Source: RGIG8767 sp045531685 (GTDB lineage: Bacteria; Bacillota; Clostridia; Lachnospirales; Lachnospiraceae). Taken from it: DNA of 30,627 nucleotides. The notes beneath the pieces are model-generated. The model ran no database searches and was not told the origin of the DNA. It saw nothing but the letters and a program-made list of their open reading frames with translations. The stretch lies in contig JAZSEL010000045.1 of assembly GCA_045531685.1 (NCBI GenBank), positions 1-30,627 of the forward strand. Reading direction: 5' to 3'. Below, piece by piece: positions 1 to 7,187 of this stretch; the first letter of the stretch is position 1; each line of letters starts with the position of its first letter. Made by a program: the position numbers and the translations under genes.

Positions 1-283
1 CAGTACATAATACTTCTTTCTCCTCTAACACAGTCCCTGATATATCCTGTGTGTCGGTTACTTTCCCTAAAACAAATTCAGCGATATACTCCTTCTTTTT
101 ATCGGTAAGCATATCGCATAATTTGGTGGCACTTCCCAAACACACAGGAAGAACTCCGACCGCATCCGGATCAAGAGTTCCTGTATGTCCAATCTTTTTT
201 TGTTTTAAAATCCCGCGTAGCTTAGCTACCACATCAAAGGAAGTAAATCCTTTTTCCTTATAAACATTAATGATTCCGTTCAT
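1..283 (-). CDS. truB: tRNA pseudouridine(55) synthase TruB, N-terminal part
   Basis: TruB isomerises uridine 55 in the T-loop of most tRNAs to pseudouridine. The gene starts at the ATG at 281-283 and runs off the left end, so only about 94 of the usual ~300 residues are visible. They begin MNGIINVYKEKGFTSFDVV and contain the family core GHTGTLDPDAVGVLP, whose Asp (in TLDPDA) is the catalytic nucleophile by homology. An AAGGA ribosome site lies 9 bases before the ATG. It follows nrnA by 42 bases with no visible terminator, so it is probably the next gene of the nusA-infB operon, as in other Firmicutes. The identification is secure; the missing C-terminus cannot be judged. Confidence 0.96.
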   Translation of the reverse strand, partial: MNGIINVYKEKGFTSFDVVAKLRGILKQKKIGHTGTLDPDAVGVLPVCLGSATKLCDMLTDKKKEYIAEFVLGKVTDTQDISGTVLEEKEVLCT

Positions 284-325
284 AAAATCATATCCTTATA
301 AAGTCTCGTTTTGTACCGTGACCTT

Positions 326-1282
326 CTATTGATTCCGGTACTGCTGTTCAATCTGTGCAGAAATATTATTAATCACATCATGAACCGTTCCTTTGGCCGA
401 AAATCCTGCTGCTCTTACATGACCACCGCCGCCAAAGAGCTGGGCAATCTTAGCCACGTCAATCTGTCCGCCTGAGCGCATACTTACCTTGTATTCCAGG
501 TTATCCAATTCATATAAGAATATAGCAACCTCTACTCCCCTGGTATTACGCATCTGGTTAATAATTCCATCCAAATCCTTACCGGTAACACCGTAAAAGT
601 CCATCATTTTTTTGCTGATAGTTGCCACGATGCACTTGCCATCCATGAACAATATGCTTTCCAATAAAGCCCGTCCCAGAATCTGATTCTGGATGAAGGT
701 TTTTTCATAAAATGTAGATTCAATGATTTCTGGAAAATTAAATCCAAATGTAATTAACTTTGCAACTGCCTGCAATGTGGCAGGTGCTGTATTGGAATAC
801 TGCAATACTCCTGTATCATGAATGATGCCAATGTATAAAGCCTTGGCAATTTCCATATCCAGTTTCTCCTCTTCCAACAATTCAAATACCAATTCACTGG
901 CAGAGCTGGCGTCTGCACGAAGATAATTTACATCTCCGCACCCACCATTACTGATGTGATGGTCAATATTAATTTTTGTTTTAGCATTGTCAAAAATCAC
1001 TTCTGCACTACCAAGTCTGTCTTTGCTGCAATCCAAGGCAATGAACACATCATAAACCTCATCCTGATACAGAGAAGCATCTTTAATCTCATTTACTCCC
1101 TGAATGCAGTTAAACACATCACTTGGTGTTTCCAAAAAAACATCCACTTCTGCACCCGGACATTCCTTGGTTAAATATAAATATAATCCCATGCAGGAGC
1201 CAACGCAGTCACCATCCGGACGAATATGTCCGCTGATGGCGATGCGACTTGCTCCCTTCACTTCTTCTAATACTTTTTTCAT
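326..1282 (-). CDS. nrnA: DHH-family nanoRNase / pAp phosphatase (NrnA-like)
   Basis: A 318-residue DHH/DHHA1 phosphoesterase. NrnA-type enzymes degrade 2-5 nt RNAs and dephosphorylate 3'-phosphoadenosine 5'-phosphate with Mn2+ in the cytoplasm. Visible motifs in order are GHIRPDGD near residue 20, FIALDCS, the signature INIDHH near residue 104, HDTGVLQYSNT, and the C-terminal DHHA1 motif GGGGHVRAAG. The open frame extends 15 codons further upstream into the end of rbfA. I chose the ATG at 1280-1282 because a GAGGTG site lies a few bases before it and the protein then starts at MKKVLEEVKG, as is usual for the family. It lies between rbfA and truB, the standard position in Clostridia and Bacilli, and is probably co-transcribed with them. 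Confidence 0.93.
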   Translation of the reverse strand: MKKVLEEVKGASRIAISGHIRPDGDCVGSCMGLYLYLTKECPGAEVDVFLETPSDVFNCIQGVNEIKDASLYQDEVYDVFIALDCSKDRLGSAEVIFDNAKTKINIDHHISNGGCGDVNYLRADASSASELVFELLEEEKLDMEIAKALYIGIIHDTGVLQYSNTAPATLQAVAKLITFGFNFPEIIESTFYEKTFIQNQILGRALLESILFMDGKCIVATISKKMMDFYGVTGKDLDGIINQMRNTRGVEVAIFLYELDNLEYKVSMRSGGQIDVAKIAQLFGGGGHVRAAGFSAKGTVHDVINNISAQIEQQYRNQ

Positions 1283-1307
1283 AGGACACCTCACTTTTAA
1301 GTCAGAA

Positions 1308-1685
1308 TTACTCTTCTTCCTCTTCATCTCTGATGTCTTTGTTTACTTCTGCAATCTTTCTGGACATTTCCACACCATACGCAATGGACTGGTCCATTAC
1401 AAAAGTAATGTCCGGAGTATTGCGAAGGTTAATTGTTTTTGCCAACCGGTTCTTAATGAACCCCTTGGCACTGTTAAGTCCTGCCAGTGTATCCTTTGCA
1501 GAGAGTTCATCTCCGAGTACACTGATATAGGCCTTAGCACTCTTTAAATCCGGTGCTACTTCCACCGCTACCACAGAGGTTAATGGATTGATTCTCGGAT
1601 CCTTAATCTCACCTCTGATGATATCAGCAAGGACTCTTTGCACCTCACCATTGATTCTGGTGTTCTTTATACTGTTTTTACGCAT
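1308..1685 (-). CDS. rbfA: 30S ribosome-binding factor RbfA
   Basis: A 125-residue RbfA, a type II KH-fold protein that binds late 30S precursors and supports 16S rRNA 5'-end maturation, especially in the cold. The sequence has the typical start RINGEVQRVLADIIRGEIKDP, the core AKAYISVLG, and the family segment LRNTPDITFVMDQSI. The C-terminus is a run of acidic residues (DEEEEE), within the family's variable tail. The ribosome site is weak (AGAAG about 11 bases before the ATG). It lies 113 bases after infB, a gap filled with two hairpins. The ylxP gene found between infB and rbfA in B. subtilis is absent. Length and motifs are normal. Confidence 0.95.
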   Translation of the reverse strand: MRKNSIKNTRINGEVQRVLADIIRGEIKDPRINPLTSVVAVEVAPDLKSAKAYISVLGDELSAKDTLAGLNSAKGFIKNRLAKTINLRNTPDITFVMDQSIAYGVEMSRKIAEVNKDIRDEEEEE

Positions 1686-1712
1686 AATTATTTACTTCTT
1701 TCTACAATACTG

Positions 1713-1735
1713 GAAGAATGCCTCCGGCATTCTTC
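1713..1735 (-). other. perfect hairpin in the infB-rbfA gap (upstream of rbfA)
   Basis: GAAGAATGCC (1713-1722) and GGCATTCTTC (1726-1735) are exact reverse complements separated by three bases. A G-U and an A-U pair could extend the stem to 12 bp. In the minus-strand RNA the loop region reads CCGGAGGC. No U-run follows, so it is not a classical terminator. It ends 27 bases before the rbfA start codon. It may affect RNA stability or rbfA translation; this is inference. Confidence 0.7.
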
Positions 1736-1753
1736 TATACCAAATATAGAAAG

Positions 1754-1782
1754 TCTTAGTCTGCGTCTTTTGCAGACTTAGA
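1754..1782 (-). other. hairpin just after infB
   Basis: TCTTAGTCTGC (1754-1764) and GCAGACTTAGA (1772-1782) form an 11-bp stem with one mismatch and a 7-base loop, 16 bases after the infB stop codon. On the minus strand the stem is followed by CTTTCTATATTT, only a poor U-tract. It is probably a partial terminator or a 3'-end stabilising structure between infB and rbfA, in tandem with the hairpin at 1713-1735. Confidence 0.65.
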
Positions 1783-1798
1783 TTTTCTTTTGGTATTT

Positions 1799-4717
1799 CT
1801 ATCTTGGAACCTCTACCATAATATACGCTTCTACGATATCGAGTTCCTGCATCTTGTCAAATCCGTCAAATACAAGACCACATTCGAATCCTGCACGAAC
1901 TTCTTTAACATCATCCTTGAATCTCTTGAGGGAAGCCAATTCACCTTCGTAAATCTGCTCGCCTTCTCTTGTAATTCTAACCTTACATCCACGTTTGAAT
2001 TCACCGTCAAGGATATAAGAACCGGCAATATTACCGATTGCAGATGCTTTGAAGATCTGACGCACTTCTGCATGCCCGATTACTTTTTCCTCAAATACAG
2101 GATCCAGCATACCCTTCATAGCAGCTTCCACATCTTCGATTGCCTGGTAGATTACTCTGTATAATCTGACATCTACGCCTTCACGTTCTGCTGTATCCTT
2201 TGCTGTGGCATCCACACGGACATTGAAACCAATGATAATCGCATTGGATGCTGCTGCAAGTGTAACGTCGGATTCATTAATAGCACCTACGCCGCCGTGG
2301 ATACACTTAACCACAACCTCTTCGTTGGAAAGCTTGGTAAGACTCTGCTTAACCGCTTCCACACTACCTTGTACGTCTGCCTTTACAATTAAGTTGAGTT
2401 CTTTCAAATTGCCTTCCTGAATCTGGTTAAATAAATCATCCAGAGACATCTTGGATTTGGTTTCTTCCAACTTCTTATTCTTATTTTCAGCAATAAAGGT
2501 CTCTGCAAATGATTTTGCAGTCTTATCATTTTCATGTGCAAGGAATACTTCACCTGCATTTGGTACATCGTTAAGACCAAGGATTTCTACCGGTGTAGAA
2601 GGACCAGCTTCTTTTACACGTCTTCCCTTATCGTCAATCATGGCACGTACTTTACCATGGGATGCACCTGCGGAAATGAAATCACCAACCTTAAGTGTAC
2701 CCTTCTGTACAAGTACTGTTGCAACAGGACCACGTCCCTTATCAAGCTCTGCCTCAATTACAAGACCTCTTGCTTTTCTCTTAGGATTTGCCTTTAATTC
2801 CAGCACATCCGCTGTTAAAAGAACCATATCAAGCAAGTCAGAAATACCTTCGCCGGTCTTAGCGGAAACCGGAACAAAGATGGTGCTTCCACCCCAATCT
2901 TCTGAAATAAGCTCGTATTCTGTCAATTCCTGTTTTACACGTTCAATATTTGCACTCGGCTTATCAATCTTGTTCACAGCAACGATAATTTCAATACCTG
3001 CTGCCTTAGCATGATTGATGGCTTCTACTGTCTGAGGCATTACTCCGTCATCTGCTGCAACTACTAAGATAGCAATATCCGTAGAGTTGGCACCACGCAT
3101 ACGCATGGCAGTAAACGCTTCATGTCCCGGTGTGTCTAAGAAGGTAATCTGACGGTCATTGGCTGTAACGGTGTATGCACCGATATGCTGTGTAATACCG
3201 CCTGCTTCCCTGTCGGTAACATTTGTTTTACGGATGGCATCCAAAAGAGAGGTTTTACCATGGTCTACGTGTCCCATTACACAAATAACAGGAGCTCTTT
3301 CAATCATGTCATCTGTATTTTCCTCTTCTTCCTTCAGAAGTTCTTCAATAACATCCACCTGTATTTCTTTTTCACACATAATTTCATATTCAATAGCAAT
3401 ATTTTCTGCTTCTTCATATGAAATCTCCTGGTTAACGGTCACAATCTGACCCTGCATAAACAGCTTCTTGATAATAGCTGCCGGCTGCATTTTCATCTTC
3501 TCAGCCAATTCCTTAATGGTAAGAACTTCCGGAATGGTAATTACTTTGATTTCCTCTACCACTTCCTCTTTCTTTTCCGGTTTAATGAAACGGCCTGCTT
3601 TGTTCTTGATTGGAAGAACACCATCATCCTCATAGATAGAGTCTTTCTTAGAACGTTTATCCTTATTCTGATTTATTCTTCTCTGCTCTTCTCTCTTACT
3701 TTCTGACTTCTGAACGATAGGTTCTTCCATAAAGCCCTTACCCGCTCCACCTTTCTGGAATCGATTGTCCGGTCTTTCATTTCTTCCCTGACTGCGTTCA
3801 TTATTGTTAAAGCTGCGGTTACCAGATGCATGATTGCTATTGCCTGCATAATTGCCTTTATTGTTCTGATAGCCATCACGATTTGAGGAGTTATTATTTC
3901 CTCTAAACTCGTTTCTGTTACCCTGTCTTCTTTCGCCGTTTTGTGAACCTTCATTCTGTCTCTGTCCATATGGTTTATTTTCTCCCGGCTGTCTTTTCTG
4001 GAAATTATTATTTCTGTCACCATTGTTACGTTCCGGACGCTCGTTGCGTGGCTGTTCGCTACGCTCCTGACGTACTTCTGCCGGATTTTCACTCTGTGCC
4101 TGGCGCGGATTTGTACTGATACCACCGTTTCTGTTTAAATAGCGCGGTGCTTCCTGTGGTTTCTGTACATTCTCTGTCTGTACCGGTTCCGCTACTGTCT
4201 CTTTTACTTCCTGCTTTGGTGGAAGCTTCTCCATAATTTTACCGGTAGCTTTATTAATCATCTGGTTTGGTCCCAACTGAATCTGCTTTGCCTGCTGTGC
4301 GCCTGCTGCCTGCTGCGGAGCCGCCTTTGGCCCACCCTGACCCGGTCTTCTGTTATTATTATTCATCTGCTGTCTGTTGCCCGGCATCTTAGAATTATGT
4401 GGATTACTTACGAAAATAATCGTCTTTTTCTTCTTTGGTTCTGCCGGCTTATCTGCCTGCACATTTTCCTTGGCAGGCGCTTCCTTTGCAGATGCTTCCT
4501 TTGCAGGTGCTTCCTTTGCTGGTGCTTCCTGCTTTACTTCTGTTTTTGCTGCCGCTTCTGTTTTTCCAAAATGACCTTTTACAAGTGCAATCTGTTCCTC
4601 TTCTACAGAACTCTGTGCAGCTTTTACTTCATATCCTTTTTCCTGTAAAAAGGCTAATACATCTTTACTCTGTATCTCTAATTCTTTTGCAAGTTCATGT
4701 ACTTTCATTTTAGCCAT
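1799..4717 (-). CDS. infB: translation initiation factor IF-2
   Basis: IF-2 is the GTPase that brings fMet-tRNA to the 30S P site and promotes subunit joining. The 972-residue protein has an N-terminal IF2_N helical module (about 1-50), then a long disordered region with Ala/Lys/Glu repeats (APAKE-type, about 65-90) and an Asn/Arg/Gly/Gln-rich stretch (about 110-340). A second IF2_N module is near 395-445. The GTPase domain begins near 480: GHVDHGKT (G1), DTPGHEAF (G3), NKID (G4), SAKTG (G5). Domains II-IV follow and it ends MVEVPR. The start ATG overlaps the ylxQ stop by 8 bases (ATGGCTAA), so the two are probably translationally coupled; GGAGG lies 11 bases upstream. The GTPase core is standard and the N-terminal extension is long. 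Confidence 0.97.
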   Translation of the reverse strand: MAKMKVHELAKELEIQSKDVLAFLQEKGYEVKAAQSSVEEEQIALVKGHFGKTEAAAKTEVKQEAPAKEAPAKEASAKEAPAKENVQADKPAEPKKKKTIIFVSNPHNSKMPGNRQQMNNNNRRPGQGGPKAAPQQAAGAQQAKQIQLGPNQMINKATGKIMEKLPPKQEVKETVAEPVQTENVQKPQEAPRYLNRNGGISTNPRQAQSENPAEVRQERSEQPRNERPERNNGDRNNNFQKRQPGENKPYGQRQNEGSQNGERRQGNRNEFRGNNNSSNRDGYQNNKGNYAGNSNHASGNRSFNNNERSQGRNERPDNRFQKGGAGKGFMEEPIVQKSESKREEQRRINQNKDKRSKKDSIYEDDGVLPIKNKAGRFIKPEKKEEVVEEIKVITIPEVLTIKELAEKMKMQPAAIIKKLFMQGQIVTVNQEISYEEAENIAIEYEIMCEKEIQVDVIEELLKEEEENTDDMIERAPVICVMGHVDHGKTSLLDAIRKTNVTDREAGGITQHIGAYTVTANDRQITFLDTPGHEAFTAMRMRGANSTDIAILVVAADDGVMPQTVEAINHAKAAGIEIIVAVNKIDKPSANIERVKQELTEYELISEDWGGSTIFVPVSAKTGEGISDLLDMVLLTADVLELKANPKRKARGLVIEAELDKGRGPVATVLVQKGTLKVGDFISAGASHGKVRAMIDDKGRRVKEAGPSTPVEILGLNDVPNAGEVFLAHENDKTAKSFAETFIAENKNKKLEETKSKMSLDDLFNQIQEGNLKELNLIVKADVQGSVEAVKQSLTKLSNEEVVVKCIHGGVGAINESDVTLAAASNAIIIGFNVRVDATAKDTAEREGVDVRLYRVIYQAIEDVEAAMKGMLDPVFEEKVIGHAEVRQIFKASAIGNIAGSYILDGEFKRGCKVRITREGEQIYEGELASLKRFKDDVKEVRAGFECGLVFDGFDKMQELDIVEAYIMVEVPR

Positions 4718-5036
4718 CTATTTCACTACCTCCGTCGTTCAACAATTTAATCAGGGATTTGGAAAATCCTTCATCTGTTATTGCTAAAGATGCCCGCATC
4801 TCTTTTCCCATTGCATGCCCTAACTCCGCTTTGTTTCCATAACAGCAAATAGGAACATGATAATAGTTACACATATTCATAAACTCTTTCTTGGTATTAT
4901 CCGATGCATCAAGCGCCACAATAACCAGATAAGCTTTACCGCTCTTTACTGCTTTCTCTGTCATAAACTCCCCGCTGTCTACTTTTCTTGAGCGGGTAGC
5001 CAATCCCAGTAAAGATAAAATTTTATTCTGTACCAA
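4710..5036 (-). CDS. ylxQ: L7Ae/L30e-family RNA-binding protein YlxQ
   Basis: A 108-residue L7Ae-fold protein of the YlxQ/RplGA group found between ylxR and infB in Firmicutes. Relatives bind kink-turn RNA and associate with ribosomes; the exact role of YlxQ is not established. Visible family features are LLGLATRSRKVDSGE near the N-terminus, AYLVIVALDASDNT and VPICCYGNKAELGHAMGK. I chose a TTG start at 5034-5036: it gives the usual family N-terminus (VQNKILSLLGLA), lies 10 bases after AAGGAG, and overlaps the ylxR end by 14 bases. The upstream ATG at 5075 has no ribosome site and would overlap ylxR by 53 bases. The gene overlaps infB by 8 bases. Confidence 0.9.
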   Translation of the reverse strand: MVQNKILSLLGLATRSRKVDSGEFMTEKAVKSGKAYLVIVALDASDNTKKEFMNMCNYYHVPICCYGNKAELGHAMGKEMRASLAITDEGFSKSLIKLLNDGGSEIDG

Positions 5037-5295
5037 CCTCTCCAAACTCCTTCTCCAAATTGTCGTATACTTCATTTGGAATACTCATCTTGAACGAACG
5101 CTCCAGCCCTCTATTCTTGCGGGCCAGTTTTAAACATTCCATTGTACGGCATAGATATGCGCCACGTCCGTTCTTTTTACCAGTGGTGTCAAGGATGATT
5201 CCTTCATCAGCAGTCTTTAGAACTCTCATCATTTCTTTCTTTGTCTTCATGCTGCCGCATCCGACACACTGTCTCATGGGAATCTTTTTATTCAT
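5023..5295 (-). CDS. ylxR: YlxR-family RNA-binding protein (DUF448)
   Basis: A 90-residue YlxR protein, encoded just downstream of nusA in most Firmicutes. It shows the characteristic start PMRQCVGCGSMKTKKEMMR, the GRGAYLCRTMECLKLARK core and a basic putative RNA-binding face. Family members have been linked to nucleoid or RNase P-related RNA functions, but no role can be read from this sequence. The ATG follows the nusA stop codon after 3 bases, with its ribosome site (GAGGAA) inside the end of nusA, so translation is probably coupled. It overlaps ylxQ. Confidence 0.94.
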   Translation of the reverse strand: MNKKIPMRQCVGCGSMKTKKEMMRVLKTADEGIILDTTGKKNGRGAYLCRTMECLKLARKNRGLERSFKMSIPNEVYDNLEKEFGEVGTE

Positions 5296-5298
5296 ATC

Positions 5299-6450
5299 CT
5301 ATTCCTCGTACGCTTCCTCATAACCTTCTTCGTATTCGCCCTCATATTCGCCGTCATATTCTTCATCAAACTCATCCATGTAGTCTTCATAACGGAATCC
5401 AGGAGCGTCCTTAGCCTGAGTCTCGCTCTTAATATCAATCTTATATCCTGTAAGTCTTGCTGCAAGTCTTGCGTTCTGACCTTCTTTACCGATTGCAAGG
5501 GATAACTGATAATCAGGAACAACTACCTTTGCTGTCTTTTCATCCGGATCAGCAAATACTGCTACGATTTTAGCAGGAGATAATGCATTCTGGATTAAGT
5601 TACCAGGGTTTTCATCCCATTCCACAATATCAATTTTTTCACCGCGAAGAGCATCTACGATGGAGTTAACTCTTTCGCCGTTCATACCAACGCATGCACC
5701 AACCGGATCTACATTTGGGTTGTTGCTCCAAACAGCAATCTTGGTTCTGCTTCCTGCTTCTCTTGCAATGCTCTTGATTTCTACTGTACCATCTTTGATT
5801 TCGGTTACTTCGGATTCGAACAATCTCTTAACCAGTTCAGGATGTGTACGGCTTACCAAAATCTTTGGTCCCTTAGGTGTATTCTTAACTTCTAAAATGT
5901 ATACCTTAATTCTTTCTGTTGGCTTAAATACTTCGCCCTTTACCTGCTCGCTTTCGTTTAAAAGAGCGTCTGCCTTACCTAAGTTAATGCTGATGTTCTT
6001 GCCAACATAACGCTGTACAATACCTGTTACAACATCTTTTTCTTTTTCGTAATACTGACCGTAGATTACGCTTCTTTCTTCTTCACGGATTTTCTGTAAA
6101 ATAACGTTCTTTGCATTCTGTGTTGCAATACGTCCGAATTCCTTAGACTTAATTTCTACTTTTAAGATATCCCCAACTTTCGCTTTCTTGGATACCTTAA
6201 CTGCGTCATCAATAAAAATCTGTAACAAATCGTCTTCTACTTCTTCTGCTGTTGCCACTACTTCTTTTTCTGCATAGCAAAGGAAATCACCTGTTTCACG
6301 GTTGATTTCAACCTTTACATTATCTGCTTTTCCAAAGTGATTCTTACATGCTGTAATTAACGAATTCTCAATTGCTTCAAATAATGTTTCTTTGCTGATT
6401 TCTTTTTCTTTTTCCAGGGCATTTAATGCTTCTACTAATTCCTTATTCAT
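5299..6450 (-). CDS. nusA: transcription termination/antitermination factor NusA
   Basis: NusA binds RNA polymerase near the exit channel, favours pausing and hairpin-dependent termination, and takes part in rRNA antitermination. The 383-residue protein has the N-terminal polymerase-binding domain (about 1-130, MNKELVEALNALEKEKEIS), an S1 domain (about 135-200), and KH1/KH2 domains (about 205-345) with GACVGMNGERV and AIGKEGQNARLAARLTGY. It lacks the C-terminal acidic repeats of E. coli NusA, as Firmicute versions do. It ends instead in a short tail of about 30 residues made of Glu/Tyr/Gly/Asp repeats (EYDGEYEGEYEEGYEE). AAAGGA lies 10 bases before the ATG. It is the second gene after rimP, whose leader may itself be NusA-sensitive. 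Confidence 0.97.
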   Translation of the reverse strand: MNKELVEALNALEKEKEISKETLFEAIENSLITACKNHFGKADNVKVEINRETGDFLCYAEKEVVATAEEVEDDLLQIFIDDAVKVSKKAKVGDILKVEIKSKEFGRIATQNAKNVILQKIREEERSVIYGQYYEKEKDVVTGIVQRYVGKNISINLGKADALLNESEQVKGEVFKPTERIKVYILEVKNTPKGPKILVSRTHPELVKRLFESEVTEIKDGTVEIKSIAREAGSRTKIAVWSNNPNVDPVGACVGMNGERVNSIVDALRGEKIDIVEWDENPGNLIQNALSPAKIVAVFADPDEKTAKVVVPDYQLSLAIGKEGQNARLAARLTGYKIDIKSETQAKDAPGFRYEDYMDEFDEEYDGEYEGEYEEGYEEAYEE

Positions 6451-6502
6451 TGTTTTTCAATCCTTTCCGTAAAAGTATCTTATTATTTGTACTGCCTTGT
6501 TA

Positions 6503-6967
6503 TTAAAAATCAAAAGTTAAACGTACGCTGGCAATGTCTGCCTTTTCAAAACGCATATCTTCCTTGCCGTTATCAATCGTAACCGCTCCGTCTTCATATG
6601 CCTTTAAAATTCCCACAAACATCTTTTCCTTATTGATTGCCTTATACGTTTTTACTTCTACTTCCTGTCCCATGCTCTTTACAAAATGACGCTCTTTTTT
6701 GAGGGTTCTTCCCAGTCCCGGACTGCTAACCTCCAAAATATATGCATCATCAATGAAATCCAATTCGTCCATCTTGGCTGACAGTGCACGGTTTACTACT
6801 TCGCAATCGTTAATGTTAACACCTTCCGGCTTATCAATGTAAACACGAAGATACCAGTCTGCACCTTCTTTTACGTATTCCACATCGTACACCTCTACGC
6901 CGGCATCCGCCACAATGGGAGCTAAGATTTCTTCTGTTCTGGTTTCGTATGTCTTTGCTCTCGACAT
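6503..6967 (-). CDS. rimP: ribosome maturation factor RimP
   Basis: A 154-residue RimP, needed for maturation of the 30S subunit (early S12/S5-region assembly). The sequence shows the typical DVEYVKEGADWYLRVYID segment, the NDCEVVNRALSAKMDE helix and the signature LEVSSPGLGRTLKK, followed by the C-terminal SH3-like domain ending VRLTFDF. AAGG-type ribosome sites (GGAAGGTAGGA) lie just before the ATG. It is the first gene of the rimP-nusA-ylxR-ylxQ-infB-rbfA-nrnA-truB transcription unit, driven by the promoter at 7110-7138 with a leader of about 135 bases. Length and motifs are ordinary. Confidence 0.96.
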   Translation of the reverse strand: MSRAKTYETRTEEILAPIVADAGVEVYDVEYVKEGADWYLRVYIDKPEGVNINDCEVVNRALSAKMDELDFIDDAYILEVSSPGLGRTLKKERHFVKSMGQEVEVKTYKAINKEKMFVGILKAYEDGAVTIDNGKEDMRFEKADIASVRLTFDF

Positions 6968-7020
6968 GTCCTACCTTCCTTTCTTTATTCAGTTGTAATT
7001 ATAATGATGAACCGATTTTC

Positions 7021-7041
7021 GTATGGAACATAGTTTCATAC
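7021..7041 (-). other. second hairpin in the rimP leader
   Basis: GTATGGAAC and GTTTCATAC (plus strand) face each other across a 3-base loop. In the minus-strand RNA this is a 9-bp stem with one A-C mismatch, between the leader terminator (7053-7082) and the rimP start. It is a modest structure and its significance is uncertain. Confidence 0.4.
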
Positions 7042-7052
7042 AATAATCATAT

Positions 7053-7082
7053 AAAAAGAGTGGACATCTGCTGCCCACTCTT
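7053..7082 (-). terminator. terminator-like hairpin in the rimP-nusA leader (attenuator candidate)
   Basis: On the minus strand the arm AAGAGTGGGCA pairs with TGTCCACTCTT (11 bp, one G-U) around the loop GCAGA, followed by TTTTTATAT. This has the form of an intrinsic terminator. It lies downstream of the strong promoter at 7110-7138 and upstream of rimP, so rimP-operon transcripts must read through it. It would also stop any read-through from the GGDEF gene. Attenuation, perhaps by NusA, is inference. Confidence 0.8.
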
Positions 7083-7109
7083 CAAGTAATCATCATTCAG
7101 TTCTTACGT

Positions 7110-7138
7110 AGTATAACATAAAGCACATGATTACGCAA
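7110..7138 (-). promoter_or_regulatory. sigma-A promoter of the rimP-nusA-infB operon
   Basis: On the minus strand TTGCGT (7133-7138) is followed after exactly 17 bases by TATACT (7110-7115). Transcription should start near 7103, about 135 bases before rimP. Nothing else in this gap matches as well; an isolated TATAAT at 6998-7003 lacks a -35 box. Confidence 0.8.
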
Positions 7139-7187
7139 GGAAAAATTACCAAAAATCCACTTGTTTTTTTGTGTCATTCGCTGTAAT

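Noticed and set aside
3673..4125. 150-codon minus-strand frame inside infB
   Set aside because: It is a shifted reading of the Asn/Arg-rich low-complexity part of infB, without its own start signals or family features.
4435..4713. Plus-strand frame encoding a Leu/Pro-rich repeat protein
   Set aside because: It is the antisense of the Ala/Lys/Glu repeats in infB; there is no ribosome site and its repeats follow from the infB codons.
4710..5075. YlxQ starting at the ATG at 5075
   Set aside because: It would overlap ylxR by 53 bases and has no ribosome site; the TTG at 5036 fits the site and the family N-terminus.
6991..7010. Second promoter just upstream of rimP (TATAAT at 6998-7003)
   Set aside because: No -35 box and no TGn extension at the right spacing; the promoter at 7110-7138 is much better.
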